Of a DNA stretch of 64,000 nucleotides, positions 44,543-53,780 are shown piece after piece (position 1 is the stretch's first letter; every line of letters starts with the position of its first letter). The notes under the pieces were generated by a model. The model was not told the DNA's origin, did no database searches, and worked only from the letters and a program-made list of their open reading frames with translations. The stretch is taken from positions 62,001-126,000 of the forward strand of contig NZ_QVLR01000041.1 of assembly GCF_014822185.1 (NCBI RefSeq). Reading direction: 5' to 3'. The translations under genes were made by a program, and so were the position numbers. Source of the stretch: Azoarcus sp. Aa7. Its GTDB lineage: Bacteria > Pseudomonadota > Gammaproteobacteria > Burkholderiales > Rhodocyclaceae.

Positions 44543-44780
44543 TTTGGGCGATCTAGATCACGGGAAAAAGGCGGTGCAGACCGGACGCTTACCATGCAAC
44601 GGATAGGCGCGCCGGCAATCCGCGCTTGAACACGTTACGTGGCTCCAAGAGACCTTGAGAATTCGTTAAACGGATGCCATTCCATGTAGCCGGGCTTCGG
44701 AAATTCTTACGGAGCGCAAACTACGGGCCAACGACGGCTTCCACATGTTCCTTTGTGGCGGGTCGAGTGCCAGCAACGGA

Positions 44781-47075
44781 TTAGCTCCCCTTCCAGGTGT
44801 AACGCACGCCGATCCACGCGCTGCGCGGCGTGCCGGGGGCGACGAACCGTTCATGGCGCCATTCGCCGGGATCCGCGGCAAACGCGTTGCCCGCGCCGAC
44901 GAAAGGATTCTCCGCCAGCGCACCGGCGGTCACGTAGCGCTTGTCGAAGAGGTTGTCGATGCGGCCGAACAGGGTCCAGCCGCGCGCGAACCGGTAGTCG
45001 GCACTCACATTGACGACGGCATATCCGGGAAGCTTCCCGCGGCCTCCGAACTCGCCGTCGGGTTCATGGCGGTTGTTCTCGTTCCCGCGCACATATTGGC
45101 CGGAGTATGCGAGGAGGTCGGCCCCGAGGCGAAGGGCGTCGCCGGCGCGCCAGTCGAGACCGAGCTTCAGGCTGTGCCGTGGCAGTCCCGGAAGCCGGTC
45201 GCCGCGCGAAACGCGGATTTCGTCGTCGGGACAGCCGTCACCCTCCGTGCTGTTGTTCTCGGCGAGGATGCAGGCGGAGGACTGGAAGGTGGCCTCGAGG
45301 TAGCTGTAGTTCACCCGCCAGTCGAGGGCGCCTCTTTCCCCGGTCAGGCCCAGTTCGATGCCCTGGCGGCGGGTGCGCCCGAAATTGGTGAAATAGCCGA
45401 GGCTGCCGCCCGTGCCGACGAAGAGGATGTCGTCGCGGTTGGTGCTGCGGAAGGCGCTTGCGTTCCACTGCACGTTTCCGGCGAGCTTGCCACGCACCCC
45501 GAGCTCGAAGGTCCGGGTGACGACCTGATCGAGGAAAGGGTCAGCGGCCATCGCATTGGGCAGGCTGCAGGCATTCTCGGGATCCGCACAGCCCAGTTCG
45601 ATCGGCGTCGGCGCGCGGTTGCCCTGGGAGAAGCCGCCGAAGACGGTAACAGCCGGCGCGGCTTGCCAAGTGAGGCCCAGCGCGGGGTTGAGCTTGTGAT
45701 AGGTGAAGTCGCCGTTGAGGGTGTCGCCCATGCGGTCCCGGTTGATGACCCTGGTGCGATTGAAACGCAGCGAGCCGGTCATATGCACGGAGGGGGCCAG
45801 CATGACGGTGTCGGTGGCATGGACGCTGATGGTTCGGGTGCGGCCGAGCAGGCTGTTCACCTGATCCTCGTCCTCTGCCGCGGCGATGCCGCGGCTCCCG
45901 GTGAGTTCGCCGCCCTGCTCACTCTGGCGGAAGCCGGCACGGCTGCGGTCGTGGGACACGCCGACGGCGAACTGGTGCGCACCGGCGATGCGGCTCCACT
46001 GAAGAGCCAGCCCCGCGGCGTTCTGGTCGGTGCGGGTGCGGTTGAGCGCACCGCTTTCCGGGCCGTCGCCGGCGGTGAAGCCGGCATCGGCCCATTCCTC
46101 GAACTCGTTCTCATACTCGTCGTTGCCGTCGCCGTTGAGCGTGCGGGTGCGGGTGCGCCGCGCGTAGATCGTGCCGGAGATCTGGTCGTTGTCGTTCAGC
46201 CAATGGCTCCCGGAGAGCGCCAACAACGTGCTCCGGTTCTTCGTCTGGTCCGGATGGGTGAAGATCGCCTCACGCCGCTGGCGCTGCATGCTCTCCGGCA
46301 CCAGACCGTTGCCGATCAGGTCGGTGCTGGCGTGAGCGAGGGTCAGCGCGACATCCGTCCCCCACTTGGTCCATGCGAGCTTGCCGAACAGCTGGCCGAC
46401 CTCCGACGGAGAACGGTCGCGCCATCCGTCCTCCTTCATCCCCTCGGCAGCGACAAACCAGGAGAGTTCGTCGCGCTTGCCGCCGTGCTCCACGGATCCG
46501 CCGCGGCGATTAAAGGAACCACCGTACAGCTCCATCGCGCCGCCCGGGTGAGTGTCGCCGCGCTTGGTCTGGATTGCCAGCGCGCCCCCGAGGGTGTTCA
46601 GTCCGTAAAGCGGGTTGGAGCCGGGCACGAGCGTCATCGTCGCGATCGCCGCCTGGGGGATCAGATCCCAATTGACCACATCGCCGAACGGCTCGTTGAC
46701 GCGCACGCCGTCGAGGAACACGGAGAGGCCTTGGGGTGTTCCGAGCAGCGGCGAGGCGGAAAAGCCACGGTAATTGACATCGGCCTGGTAGGGGTTGCCC
46801 TGGATCTCGTTGACATTGACGCTGGGCAGCCTGCGCTGCAGGTCCTCGGCCAGTGACACACCGCCCGCCTCGCGCAGTTGCCGGCTGTTCAAGGTCTGGA
46901 CATTGGCGGGGACCTGTTCTCTTGGAAGGCCGATACCGGGTAGCGGCGTGGTGCCGACGACCTCCACCGGCGCGAGCTCGACCGTCTCGGCGGCCGCGAC
47001 CGTCGTGACAGGTCCCAGGGAAGCGATCAGGATCGCGAGTGCTTTGCGGATCGGTGGCCGGCGGTCGGGCTGCAT
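44781..47075 (-). CDS. TonB-dependent outer-membrane receptor
   Basis: A 764-residue receptor. Signal peptide ALAILIASLGPVTTVAAAE, a TonB-box-like stretch after it, the plug domain (PANVQTLNSRQLREAGG, DVNYRGFSASPLLGTPQGLSVFLDGVRVNEPFGD, GSNPLYGLNTLGGAL) and a beta barrel ending WIGVRYTWKGS. The ligand cannot be read from sequence; members of this group are often annotated for iron or copper compounds. It is divergent from a sensor kinase/response regulator pair, so it is likely under their control. ATG at 47075 is chosen for the signal peptide. Confidence 0.87.
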   Translation of the reverse strand: MQPDRRPPIRKALAILIASLGPVTTVAAAETVELAPVEVVGTTPLPGIGLPREQVPANVQTLNSRQLREAGGVSLAEDLQRRLPSVNVNEIQGNPYQADVNYRGFSASPLLGTPQGLSVFLDGVRVNEPFGDVVNWDLIPQAAIATMTLVPGSNPLYGLNTLGGALAIQTKRGDTHPGGAMELYGGSFNRRGGSVEHGGKRDELSWFVAAEGMKEDGWRDRSPSEVGQLFGKLAWTKWGTDVALTLAHASTDLIGNGLVPESMQRQRREAIFTHPDQTKNRSTLLALSGSHWLNDNDQISGTIYARRTRTRTLNGDGNDEYENEFEEWADAGFTAGDGPESGALNRTRTDQNAAGLALQWSRIAGAHQFAVGVSHDRSRAGFRQSEQGGELTGSRGIAAAEDEDQVNSLLGRTRTISVHATDTVMLAPSVHMTGSLRFNRTRVINRDRMGDTLNGDFTYHKLNPALGLTWQAAPAVTVFGGFSQGNRAPTPIELGCADPENACSLPNAMAADPFLDQVVTRTFELGVRGKLAGNVQWNASAFRSTNRDDILFVGTGGSLGYFTNFGRTRRQGIELGLTGERGALDWRVNYSYLEATFQSSACILAENNSTEGDGCPDDEIRVSRGDRLPGLPRHSLKLGLDWRAGDALRLGADLLAYSGQYVRGNENNRHEPDGEFGGRGKLPGYAVVNVSADYRFARGWTLFGRIDNLFDKRYVTAGALAENPFVGAGNAFAADPGEWRHERFVAPGTPRSAWIGVRYTWKGS

Positions 47076-47235
47076 GATAGTCCTCGTAGTCTGCTGGTAT
47101 CCGTCGGTGGGTCGCCTGTGCCGTGGTCCCGCCGGCTGCACGTCGCAGCGTACGCAGGCCGCGCCTTGCCTTCCATAGGAAAAATTCCCGATTTTCTCGA
47201 TGCGCCTCCTATCGGGCCGACGTGATACTCCCCCC

Positions 47236-48654
47236 ATGGAACTGACCTACGTACTGTTGCGCCGCGCAGCGGCGATTTCGCTTGCCTGTCTGCTCTGCGT
47301 CCTGCTGCTCGCGGTGTGGCAGGCGCGATCGGACGTGCGTCGGGAGGGGCTGGGCGCAGGGCAGCTTGCGCAGCTGAGCAGCCAGCTCGCCGCTTTGCAG
47401 AACGTTGCGGAAAGCGGGCTCCAGGAGAAGATCGGGGCCCTGCGCGAGGTGGGGCATTTGCGCCACCTCGACTTCCGGCTCGAAGATGCGGGCAGCGGGG
47501 AACTACTGGCGCAGTCGAAGGCGGAGGAGTTGCCGCCGCTCGCGATGCGACCCTTCCTGTGGCTGCTGAACCTCTTTGCGCGCCCGCATGCCGCGGAGGA
47601 GTCGTCCTGGCATCTCGAGCGTGCGGATGGCCGCAGCTTTCGCGTCACGCTGACCACGAATCCGTTCAGCGAGCAAAGAGAGGCATTCGACGACATCGTC
47701 GGCGTCACCGGTGTCCTGCTCCTCTATAGCCTGTGCCTGCTGGTGGCCCTGTACTGGGCGGTCCGTCATGCCTTCGCACCGCTGCGCCGCATTCTGGACA
47801 CCATTGACGCATTCGAACGCCAGGACTATCGCGCACGGCTGCCGGCGATGCGTATCCGCGAAATGGATGTGATCGCGCGTGCGCTCAACCACTTGGCAGC
47901 GGCACTGGGCGAGATACAGGAGGAGCGACGCCTGCTCAGCCTGAAGCTGCTGACCCTGCAGGAGGACGAGCGCAGTCACATCGCCCGCGAACTGCATGAC
48001 GAACTCGGCCAGTCGCTCACCGCGATGCGTGCGGACGCGACCTATCTGCTGCGGCGGACCGCTCAGCAGCCGGAACTGCACGCTGTCGTCGCGGAACTGG
48101 AGCAGCAATGCGCCCGTGTCCAGCAGGACATCCGCAACCTGCTGGGCTGGCTCGGCAAGCCGAACGATGCAACGAACCGCGGGCCGATTCCGATCGACGA
48201 GCTCGTCGAGGCCTTGGTCGAGAGCTGGCGTAACCGTCCGGGCCAAACGATCGAATACCGGCTGACGGTCGACCTCGGCGACATCGATATCCCGCAAGCT
48301 CTGGCACTGACCCTGTACCGCATGACCCAGGAGGCGCTGACCAACGTGGCCCGCCACGCCGACGCCAAGACGGCGGCAGTCCGCCTCGTCGCCCGCCCCG
48401 GGCGGGCCATCGAGTGGTCAGTATGTGACGACGGCGTCGGCATCGGCTCGTACAACGAGGCATTGCAGCAGGGCAACGGCTTGGCCGGCATTCGTGAGCG
48501 GGTCTGGGCACATGGTGGCGAACTGGAAATGCTGGATCGGGGGCCAACGGGCGCGGCGCCGGGGCTGCGTCTGGTCGCATGCTTTCCTTGCCCGGAAGCG
48601 GAACGCGCTTCAGGCGCCCCTAGCATGCGCAACGACGAACTGGAGGCCAACTGA
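47236..48654 (+). CDS. Sensor histidine kinase, HisKA_3 (NarX/UhpB) type
   Basis: A 472-residue membrane kinase. TM1 (ISLACLLCVLLLAVWQA) and TM2 (GVLLLYSLCLLVALYWAV) enclose a periplasmic sensor of about 130 residues. A HAMP region follows (AFAPLRRILDTIDAF), then HisKA_3 with the phospho-acceptor His in DERSHIARELHDELGQSL, and the HATPase domain with TQEALTNVARHADA (N box) and DDGVGIG (G1 box). The ATG at 47236 with GAT..CCCC upstream starts just before TM1. Its stop abuts the start of the response regulator. Confidence 0.9.
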   Translation: MELTYVLLRRAAAISLACLLCVLLLAVWQARSDVRREGLGAGQLAQLSSQLAALQNVAESGLQEKIGALREVGHLRHLDFRLEDAGSGELLAQSKAEELPPLAMRPFLWLLNLFARPHAAEESSWHLERADGRSFRVTLTTNPFSEQREAFDDIVGVTGVLLLYSLCLLVALYWAVRHAFAPLRRILDTIDAFERQDYRARLPAMRIREMDVIARALNHLAAALGEIQEERRLLSLKLLTLQEDERSHIARELHDELGQSLTAMRADATYLLRRTAQQPELHAVVAELEQQCARVQQDIRNLLGWLGKPNDATNRGPIPIDELVEALVESWRNRPGQTIEYRLTVDLGDIDIPQALALTLYRMTQEALTNVARHADAKTAAVRLVARPGRAIEWSVCDDGVGIGSYNEALQQGNGLAGIRERVWAHGGELEMLDRGPTGAAPGLRLVACFPCPEAERASGAPSMRNDELEAN

Positions 48655-49287
48655 ATGACCTGCCTGCGCGTGGCAATCGCCGACGATCACGCCGTGGTGC
48701 GCACCGGCTTTAGACGGTTGTTGGAACTCGAGCCGAATGTCACCGTGGTGGCGGAATTTGGCGACTGCGAAACGGCATACACGTGGCTGTGCGCCAATCA
48801 CGCCGATATTCTTGTTCTCGATCTTTCCATGCCCGGCCGCGGCGGCCTCGAAACGTTGCGGCGACTGAAAGCCAGAGTGCCAACGCTGAAAATCCTCGTC
48901 TTCAGCATGCATGGCGCGCCGGCAATGGTCAGTCAGGCGATGCAGGCGGGAGCCGACGGCTATTTGACCAAGAGCAGCGCGCCGGACGCGTTGATCTCGG
49001 CAGTGCTGGACCTCGGCGCGGGCGGGCACCCGTTGTCGCAGGAGGCCGCACACGCCTTGAACGAAGCCGGGAACGACAGCCAGGCGCCCCATTTGGTGCT
49101 GTCGCCACGGGAATTCCAGGTATTCACCCTGCTCGCACAGGGGCTGGCGGTAGACGAGATCGCCGGGCGGCTGTGTGTCAGCGGCAAGACCGTGGCCAAT
49201 TATCAGACAGCTATCCGGCAGAAAACCGGTCTGGGCAACGCGCTGGAGATGTTTCGCTACGCGCGAACCCACGCATTGCTCGAGTGA
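48655..49287 (+). CDS. NarL/LuxR-family response regulator
   Basis: A 210-residue regulator. The receiver has acidic pair IADDH, phospho-acceptor Asp in ILVLDLSMPG and Lys in LTKSSAP. The LuxR-type HTH (LSPREFQVFTLLAQGLAVDEIAGRLCVSGKTVANYQTAIRQKTGL) is C-terminal. The start codon follows the kinase stop directly, so the two are one operon. The obvious nearby target is the divergent TonB-dependent receptor gene across a 160-bp gap. Confidence 0.92.
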   Translation: MTCLRVAIADDHAVVRTGFRRLLELEPNVTVVAEFGDCETAYTWLCANHADILVLDLSMPGRGGLETLRRLKARVPTLKILVFSMHGAPAMVSQAMQAGADGYLTKSSAPDALISAVLDLGAGGHPLSQEAAHALNEAGNDSQAPHLVLSPREFQVFTLLAQGLAVDEIAGRLCVSGKTVANYQTAIRQKTGLGNALEMFRYARTHALLE

Positions 49288-49698
49288 GCCGAAATGCGCC
49301 TGCCCTCCACCCCTTATCGATTGGCTCGGCGGACTCCGGGCCAGCCCCTTTCTGGTAGATTACGGGACTGCGACGGACTCGTCCGCCGAAGAGAGCACGT
49401 CGGACCGTCTGTCACCATTACGCGCGACAAGAGCGCAGGAAAAGCAACTTCGCATTATGCGAAGAGTGAATGCACTCATCATCGACGCCACCCAGGACGC
49501 ACGGCGGAGGACGACGCCGGCCAAGTGTGTGGCGACTGTCCGCTGTTCGAAGGTGCATCAAGGTCCGGTTGTGGCCGAGGCTGTATATTAACGGTTGACG
49601 ATGCGCCAGCTGTCGGGCCGCTTCCACGCGGCCCTTGGCAACCCAAGTCATTCGATGACGACGAGGCGACGCTGTTGAGGTCGTAAAATGGGCCTGCT
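49288..49698. other. Non-coding stretch with a 17-bp dyad
   Basis: No convincing gene is seen in these 411 bases. CTTCGCA (49448-49454) and TGCGAAG (49458-49464) form a perfect dyad around TTA. The stretch separates the two-component genes from a decayed transposase and may include further transposon debris. Confidence 0.45.
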
Positions 49699-49990
49699 TC
49701 AGACTCTCATCGCCACCATCGGCGCCTCGTTTCCCATCAGCTTCATCACCGGCGTCAGGTTGTACGCCAGAACGTGCAGACTCGTCTCCGTTCTGACGCG
49801 TTCGAGCTCCCTGGTCAGGAAATGGGTTGCGCCCATCTAGGCCTTGAGGGTGCCAAAGGGGTGTTCGACGGTCCGACGGCGGATCCGTATGCTGTCAGGC
49901 GCGTCATCGAGCCGCGCCTGCATGACCTCCAGCTCTTCCTCATGCAATTCGCGATGGCCACCTGCTTTCATGGAGCGGCCTCCCCGCACA
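49699..49990 (-). pseudogene. IS1182-type transposase, C-terminal remnant with in-frame stop
   Basis: Read on the minus strand, the frame gives MKAGGHRELHEEELEVMQAR, then RTVEHPFGTLKA, a TAG stop, MGATHFLTRELERV and LHVLAYNLTPVMKLMG before a terminal TGA. This is the conserved C-terminus of IS1182/IS5-group DDE transposases; the position of the stop is where homologues have Trp. About 95 codons survive and the N-terminal domain and IS ends are missing, so it cannot be functional. Confidence 0.8.
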
Positions 49991-50084
49991 GGAAACATAC
50001 GCCACCCCGATCAACCCGACTACGTTTCGGATTGAAGTGTCTGCAGGGCGCGGTGCCATTCATTTTGGCGCGTCCATGCCGAAA

Positions 50085-50555
50085 TCATTTTCCGGCGTTG
50101 CGGGCGCGGGCACCGCCATGCACGCCGTGCACATGCCCACCCTCGTTACTCGCTCCCTGGCGCGGGGGCTGTGACAGCTCGTTCAGGATGCCGCAGTGGG
50201 CTGCGTCCCGCGCGTCGTGACACCTTTCGCGCAAGCTCCGGAGTTGCCGCTCCAGCGCGCGAAGTTCGCGGATACGTGCCGCGACATGGCCGATGTGCGC
50301 GTCGAGCAACGTGTTCACGTCGCCACAGTTCTCGCCCGGCGCATCCTTGAAGCGCAGCAGGATGCGAACCTCGTCCAATGCCATATCCAGCGATCGGCAA
50401 TGGCGGATAAACGACAAGCGCTCCACGTGACTCGCGTCGTAAATGCGGAAATTTCCTTCCGTACGCGCCTGGGCAGCCAGCAACCCTTCGCGCTCGTAGT
50501 AGCGGATGGTCTCTACCGGGGTGCCGGTGACTCTTCCCAGTTCACCGATTTTCAT
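50085..50555 (-). CDS. MerR-family heavy-metal regulator (CadR/PbrR type)
   Basis: A 156-residue MerR-family activator: KIGELGRVTGTPVETIRYYEREGLL is the HTH. The metal-site Cys residues in RHCRSLD, ENCGDVN and RDAAHCGIL match CadR/PbrR, which sense Cd(II), Pb(II) or Zn(II). A His-rich tail GGHVHGVHGG resembles that of CadR. It is divergent from the P-type ATPase gene, with a MerR-type overlong-spacer promoter between. The ATG at 50555 is chosen by homology; an upstream in-frame ATG adds 14 non-conserved residues. Confidence 0.88.
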   Translation of the reverse strand: MKIGELGRVTGTPVETIRYYEREGLLAAQARTEGNFRIYDASHVERLSFIRHCRSLDMALDEVRILLRFKDAPGENCGDVNTLLDAHIGHVAARIRELRALERQLRSLRERCHDARDAAHCGILNELSQPPRQGASNEGGHVHGVHGGARARNAGK

Positions 50556-50606
50556 CTTGCATTTCCCTCCACGCGGGGACAAATGTCGTGCCTGCATTCT
50601 AGGTGC

Positions 50607-50637
50607 TTGACTCTGTAGTGACTACAGATTGTTAAAT
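50607..50637 (+). promoter_or_regulatory. MerR-type promoter of the P-type ATPase gene
   Basis: -35 TTGACT (50607-50612) and -10 TTAAAT (50632-50637) are separated by 19 bp, the overlong spacer that MerR-family activators correct by twisting DNA. The spacer holds the 15-bp palindrome CTGTAGT-g-ACTACAG (50613-50627). This closely resembles pbr/cad promoters. Confidence 0.85.
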
Positions 50638-50666
50638 GACCTTGTGACCAGACAAGGGAATTGAGC

Positions 50667-53069
50667 ATGAGCAAATGCAACGTCGGAGACTGCGGTTGTG
50701 CCTCCGTACCGCGATCGCCGGGCGACTCTTCCGCCAACGCCCCCCAGTGGAAGCCATCGCGTCTCGACGACGTCGACTGCCCCACCGACGCGGCGCTGGT
50801 CCGCAACAACCTGGAGCCCCTCGACGGCGTGACGGGACTCGATCTTGCGCTGACACTGCGCACGTTGGACGTGAGCGATCACATGCACTCACCGGCCGCG
50901 GTCGACGCGGCCTTGGCGGCCAGCGGCGAGCTGGCACCACGCATCGAGATAACCAGCGCCCCGCTGCGCACGACGCTCACGATCGCCGGCATGGACTGCC
51001 CCACCGAGGAGGCGTTGATCCGGAGCAAGCTCGCCGGCATGGTCGAAGTGGCGGCGCTCGATTTCAACCTCGTCCAGCGTCGCCTGAGCGTGACGCATCG
51101 TCCGGGGGCATTGGACGCGGTCCTCGGCGCCCTAAAAGCCATTGGTCTCGAGGCGAAGGTCGAAGCCGGGGGTACGGAGAGCGCTGCGCCTCCGGCCAGA
51201 TCCGCACCGATGACCCACCGGTGGCCAATGGTTCTGGCGGGAGTCACCGCAACATTGGCCGAGGGGGTGTATTGGCTCAACGGCGGCGACCACTGGATCG
51301 TACTGGCGCTCGCACTCGTGTCGATCCTCAGTGGCGGCCTGTCGACCTACAAGAAAGGCTGGATCGCCCTCAGGCATCGCAACCTCAACATCAACGCACT
51401 CATGTCGATTGCCGTGACCGGCGCGATGCTCATCGGACACTGGCCCGAAGCGGCAATGGTGATGTTCCTCTTCACGCTAGCCGAGGTAATCGAAGCAAAA
51501 TCGCTGGACAGGGCGCGCGACGCGATCCGCGGCCTGATGGAACTCGCGCCCGACACCGCGACCGTGCGCCAGGGCGATGGAAGCTGGGTGGCCATGCCGG
51601 CCACGGCGGTGCCCTTGGAGGCCGTGGTACGCATACGTCCGGGTGAGCGGATCGCGCTCGACGGCGTGGTGATCAGCGGACGTTCTACGGTGAATCAGGC
51701 GCCCATCACCGGCGAGAGCCTGCCGGTCGATAAGGCCGAGGGCGACAACGTGTTCGCCGGAACGATCAATGAAGCGGGATCGCTGGAATATCGCGTGACG
51801 GCCGAGGCGAGCCATTCCACCCTGGCCCGCATCATCCACGCGGTCGAATCGGCCCAGGGTAGCCGCGCGCCCACCCAGCGCTTCGTTGACCAGTTCGCCC
51901 GGATCTACACGCCCGCCGTGTTCGCCGTCGCGCTGCTGGTGGCGAGCGTGCCGCCGCTGGCTTTCGGCGGTGCATGGATGGACTGGATCTACAAGGCCTT
52001 GGTGCTGCTGGTGATTGCCTGTCCGTGCGCACTGGTGATCTCGACGCCGGTCACGATCGTCAGCGGTCTCGCCGCGGCCGCCCGCAAGGGCATTCTGGTG
52101 AAAGGCGGCGTGTATCTCGAAGAGGGACACAAGCTCGCCACGCTGGCGCTCGACAAGACCGGCACGATTACGCACGGCAAACCCGCCCAGACGGACTTCA
52201 TGGTGTTGAGCGGCGACGCGAACCAGGCCCATATCCTGGCGGGAAGTCTCGCCGTACGCTCGGATCACCCAGTCTCGCTGGCGATCGCCCGCGCCGCAGT
52301 CGAAATGGGATGGGTGTTACGCGAGGTGGCCGATTTCGCCGCCATTCCGGGCCGCGGTGTGCGTGGCAGCATTGATGGTCATGTCTATCAACTTGGCAAT
52401 CATCGACTGATTGAGGAACTCGAGCTGTGTTCGCCCGAGATCGAAAAGACGCTCGACATGCTTGAGCGTCAAGGCAAGACGGCGGTGCTGTTGGCGGACC
52501 AGACCGGGGTGCTGGCGATCTTCGCAGTCGCCGACACGCTGCGCGAGACGAGCCGTCAGGCCATCGCCGATCTGCATTCCCTGGGCGTGAAGACGCTGAT
52601 GCTCACCGGCGATAACGCCCATACGGCCGAAGCGATCGCCCGCGCGGTGGGTATCGACGAAGCAAGGGGCAACCTGCTGCCCGAAGACAAACTCAGCACC
52701 ATCGAATCGTTGCTGGCGCACCCGAAGGGGGGCAAGGTCGGCATGGTCGGCGACGGCATTAACGACGCGCCCGCGCTGGCCCGCGCGGACATCGGCTTCG
52801 CGATGGGAGCGGCGGGCACGGACACCGCGATCGAGACCGCGGACGTGGCGTTGATGGACGACGACCTGCGCAAGATCCCCGCCTTCGTGCGCCTGTCGCA
52901 GGCCACATCCGATGTACTGATCCAGAACATTGTGGTGGCGCTTGGCATCAAGGCGGTGTTTCTTCTGCTGACCATGACCGGGCAAGCCACGATGTGGATG
53001 GCAGTATTCGCGGACATGGGGGCGAGTTTGCTGGTCGTGGCAAATGGACTGCGCTTGTTGCGGCGATAG
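50667..53069 (+). CDS. P1B-type heavy-metal ATPase (Cd/Pb/Zn exporter)
   Basis: An 800-residue CadA/ZntA/PbrA-type pump. The N-terminus has a Cys-rich start (KCNVGDCGC) and two heavy-metal-domain units, both of the CPT variant (DVDCPTDAALV, GMDCPTEEALI). The transmembrane metal site is CPC in VIACPCALVIS (near residue 452). The phosphorylation site is DKTGTITHGK (Asp near 496). GDGINDAPALARADIGFAMG is the hinge. It exports soft divalent metals from the cytoplasm. ATG at 50667 is preferred over an in-frame TTG at 50661. Confidence 0.92.
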   Translation: MSKCNVGDCGCASVPRSPGDSSANAPQWKPSRLDDVDCPTDAALVRNNLEPLDGVTGLDLALTLRTLDVSDHMHSPAAVDAALAASGELAPRIEITSAPLRTTLTIAGMDCPTEEALIRSKLAGMVEVAALDFNLVQRRLSVTHRPGALDAVLGALKAIGLEAKVEAGGTESAAPPARSAPMTHRWPMVLAGVTATLAEGVYWLNGGDHWIVLALALVSILSGGLSTYKKGWIALRHRNLNINALMSIAVTGAMLIGHWPEAAMVMFLFTLAEVIEAKSLDRARDAIRGLMELAPDTATVRQGDGSWVAMPATAVPLEAVVRIRPGERIALDGVVISGRSTVNQAPITGESLPVDKAEGDNVFAGTINEAGSLEYRVTAEASHSTLARIIHAVESAQGSRAPTQRFVDQFARIYTPAVFAVALLVASVPPLAFGGAWMDWIYKALVLLVIACPCALVISTPVTIVSGLAAAARKGILVKGGVYLEEGHKLATLALDKTGTITHGKPAQTDFMVLSGDANQAHILAGSLAVRSDHPVSLAIARAAVEMGWVLREVADFAAIPGRGVRGSIDGHVYQLGNHRLIEELELCSPEIEKTLDMLERQGKTAVLLADQTGVLAIFAVADTLRETSRQAIADLHSLGVKTLMLTGDNAHTAEAIARAVGIDEARGNLLPEDKLSTIESLLAHPKGGKVGMVGDGINDAPALARADIGFAMGAAGTDTAIETADVALMDDDLRKIPAFVRLSQATSDVLIQNIVVALGIKAVFLLLTMTGQATMWMAVFADMGASLLVVANGLRLLRR

Positions 53070-53120
53070 GGGCGAAGACGTCCGAAGTTTTTCGGGTCGA
53101 CAAGGCAAGGAGAGTGCGAA

Positions 53121-53639
53121 ATGAAGAAGACGATCTTGATTGCAGCATTGGTAACCGCCTCCTTCTCGGCAGTGCCGGGGATGGCCCAGCAGACGGCGGC
53201 CCCGCCCGCGAAAGACGCTCAGGTTCGACAGCAGGCGCCCGACGTTGCCGAGTTCGACAAGCAAATGGCGCAGATGCAGCAGACCATGCAGCGGATGCAG
53301 GAGCAGATGGAGAAAATCCGCTAGACCCAGGATCCGCAGGAGCGACAGAAGCTGCTTCAGGAGCACTGGGAAACGATGCGCAACGGCATGGGAACGATGT
53401 ACGGCATGTGGGGGCCGGGGATGATGGGCTGCTGTGCCGGCGGCCCGATGATGAGTGGGGGCATGAAGGGCGGCCCCATGATGGGCTGGCGCGGAATGGG
53501 AGACTACTACTCGAAACTCACTCCGGACCAGATGAAGCAGCGCCAGTACATGATGGATCGGTACATGGGCATGCAGCAGCAGATGATGGATCACATGATG
53601 CAGCATCAGAATTACATGTGGATACCGCCTTCTCGGTGA
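53121..53639 (+). pseudogene. Small secreted Met-rich protein gene interrupted by an in-frame amber codon
   Basis: The frame starts with a signal peptide (KKTILIAALVTASFSAVPGMA) and a coiled-coil-like KQMAQMQQTMQRMQEQMEKI. A TAG occurs at 53322-53324. The same frame continues open for 104 more codons (QERQKLLQEHWETMRNGMG, GMWGPGMMGCCAGGPMM, and a Met-rich tail) to a TGA at 53637-53639. One C-to-T change (CAG to TAG) explains it. The full product would be a periplasmic Met/Cys-rich protein, as often found in metal-resistance clusters. A 67-residue truncated protein may still be made. Confidence 0.75.
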
Positions 53640-53780
53640 GGTGGATGGGTAGCCGGCCCCCGGTCTGCCGGCTTTGGCTTCAGGCCCAGTCGTTTCTGGT
53701 TGGGCTCCTTTCCCGACGGCGCTATCGACAAGCGCGTTCCCTGAAAACATTGCTGCATCATTACTGGAACTGAACCCGAA

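Larger units (their letters stand above)
41535..44592 (-). mobile_element. Complete IS66-family insertion sequence with passenger gene
   Basis: The element is 3058 bp. Its ends are inverted: the left starts GTAAGCGTCCG and the right ends CGGACGCTTAC (11 bp exact). It is flanked by perfect 8-bp direct repeats CATGCAAC (41527-41534 and 44593-44600), the duplication length typical of IS66. Inside are tnpA, tnpB and tnpC in the usual overlapping order on the minus strand, plus a pRiA4b ORF-3-like gene after tnpC. All transposition genes look intact, and the perfect duplication suggests a recent insertion. Confidence 0.93.

Noticed and set aside
44601-44780. Possible short coding remnant (minus strand, ending RISEARLHGMASV) between the IS66 element and the TonB receptor gene
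   Set aside because: Too short and I cannot match it to a family with confidence.
44745-46856. A 703-codon plus-strand frame opposite the TonB receptor gene
   Set aside because: No motif, and the receptor reading is complete with signal peptide, plug and barrel.
49294-49686. A 130-codon plus-strand frame after the response regulator
   Set aside because: No ribosome site, no family resemblance, low-complexity composition.
53322-53324. The amber codon as a site of programmed recoding (pyrrolysine or similar)
   Set aside because: No sign of pyrrolysine genes or of a recoding element; a point mutation is the simpler reading.
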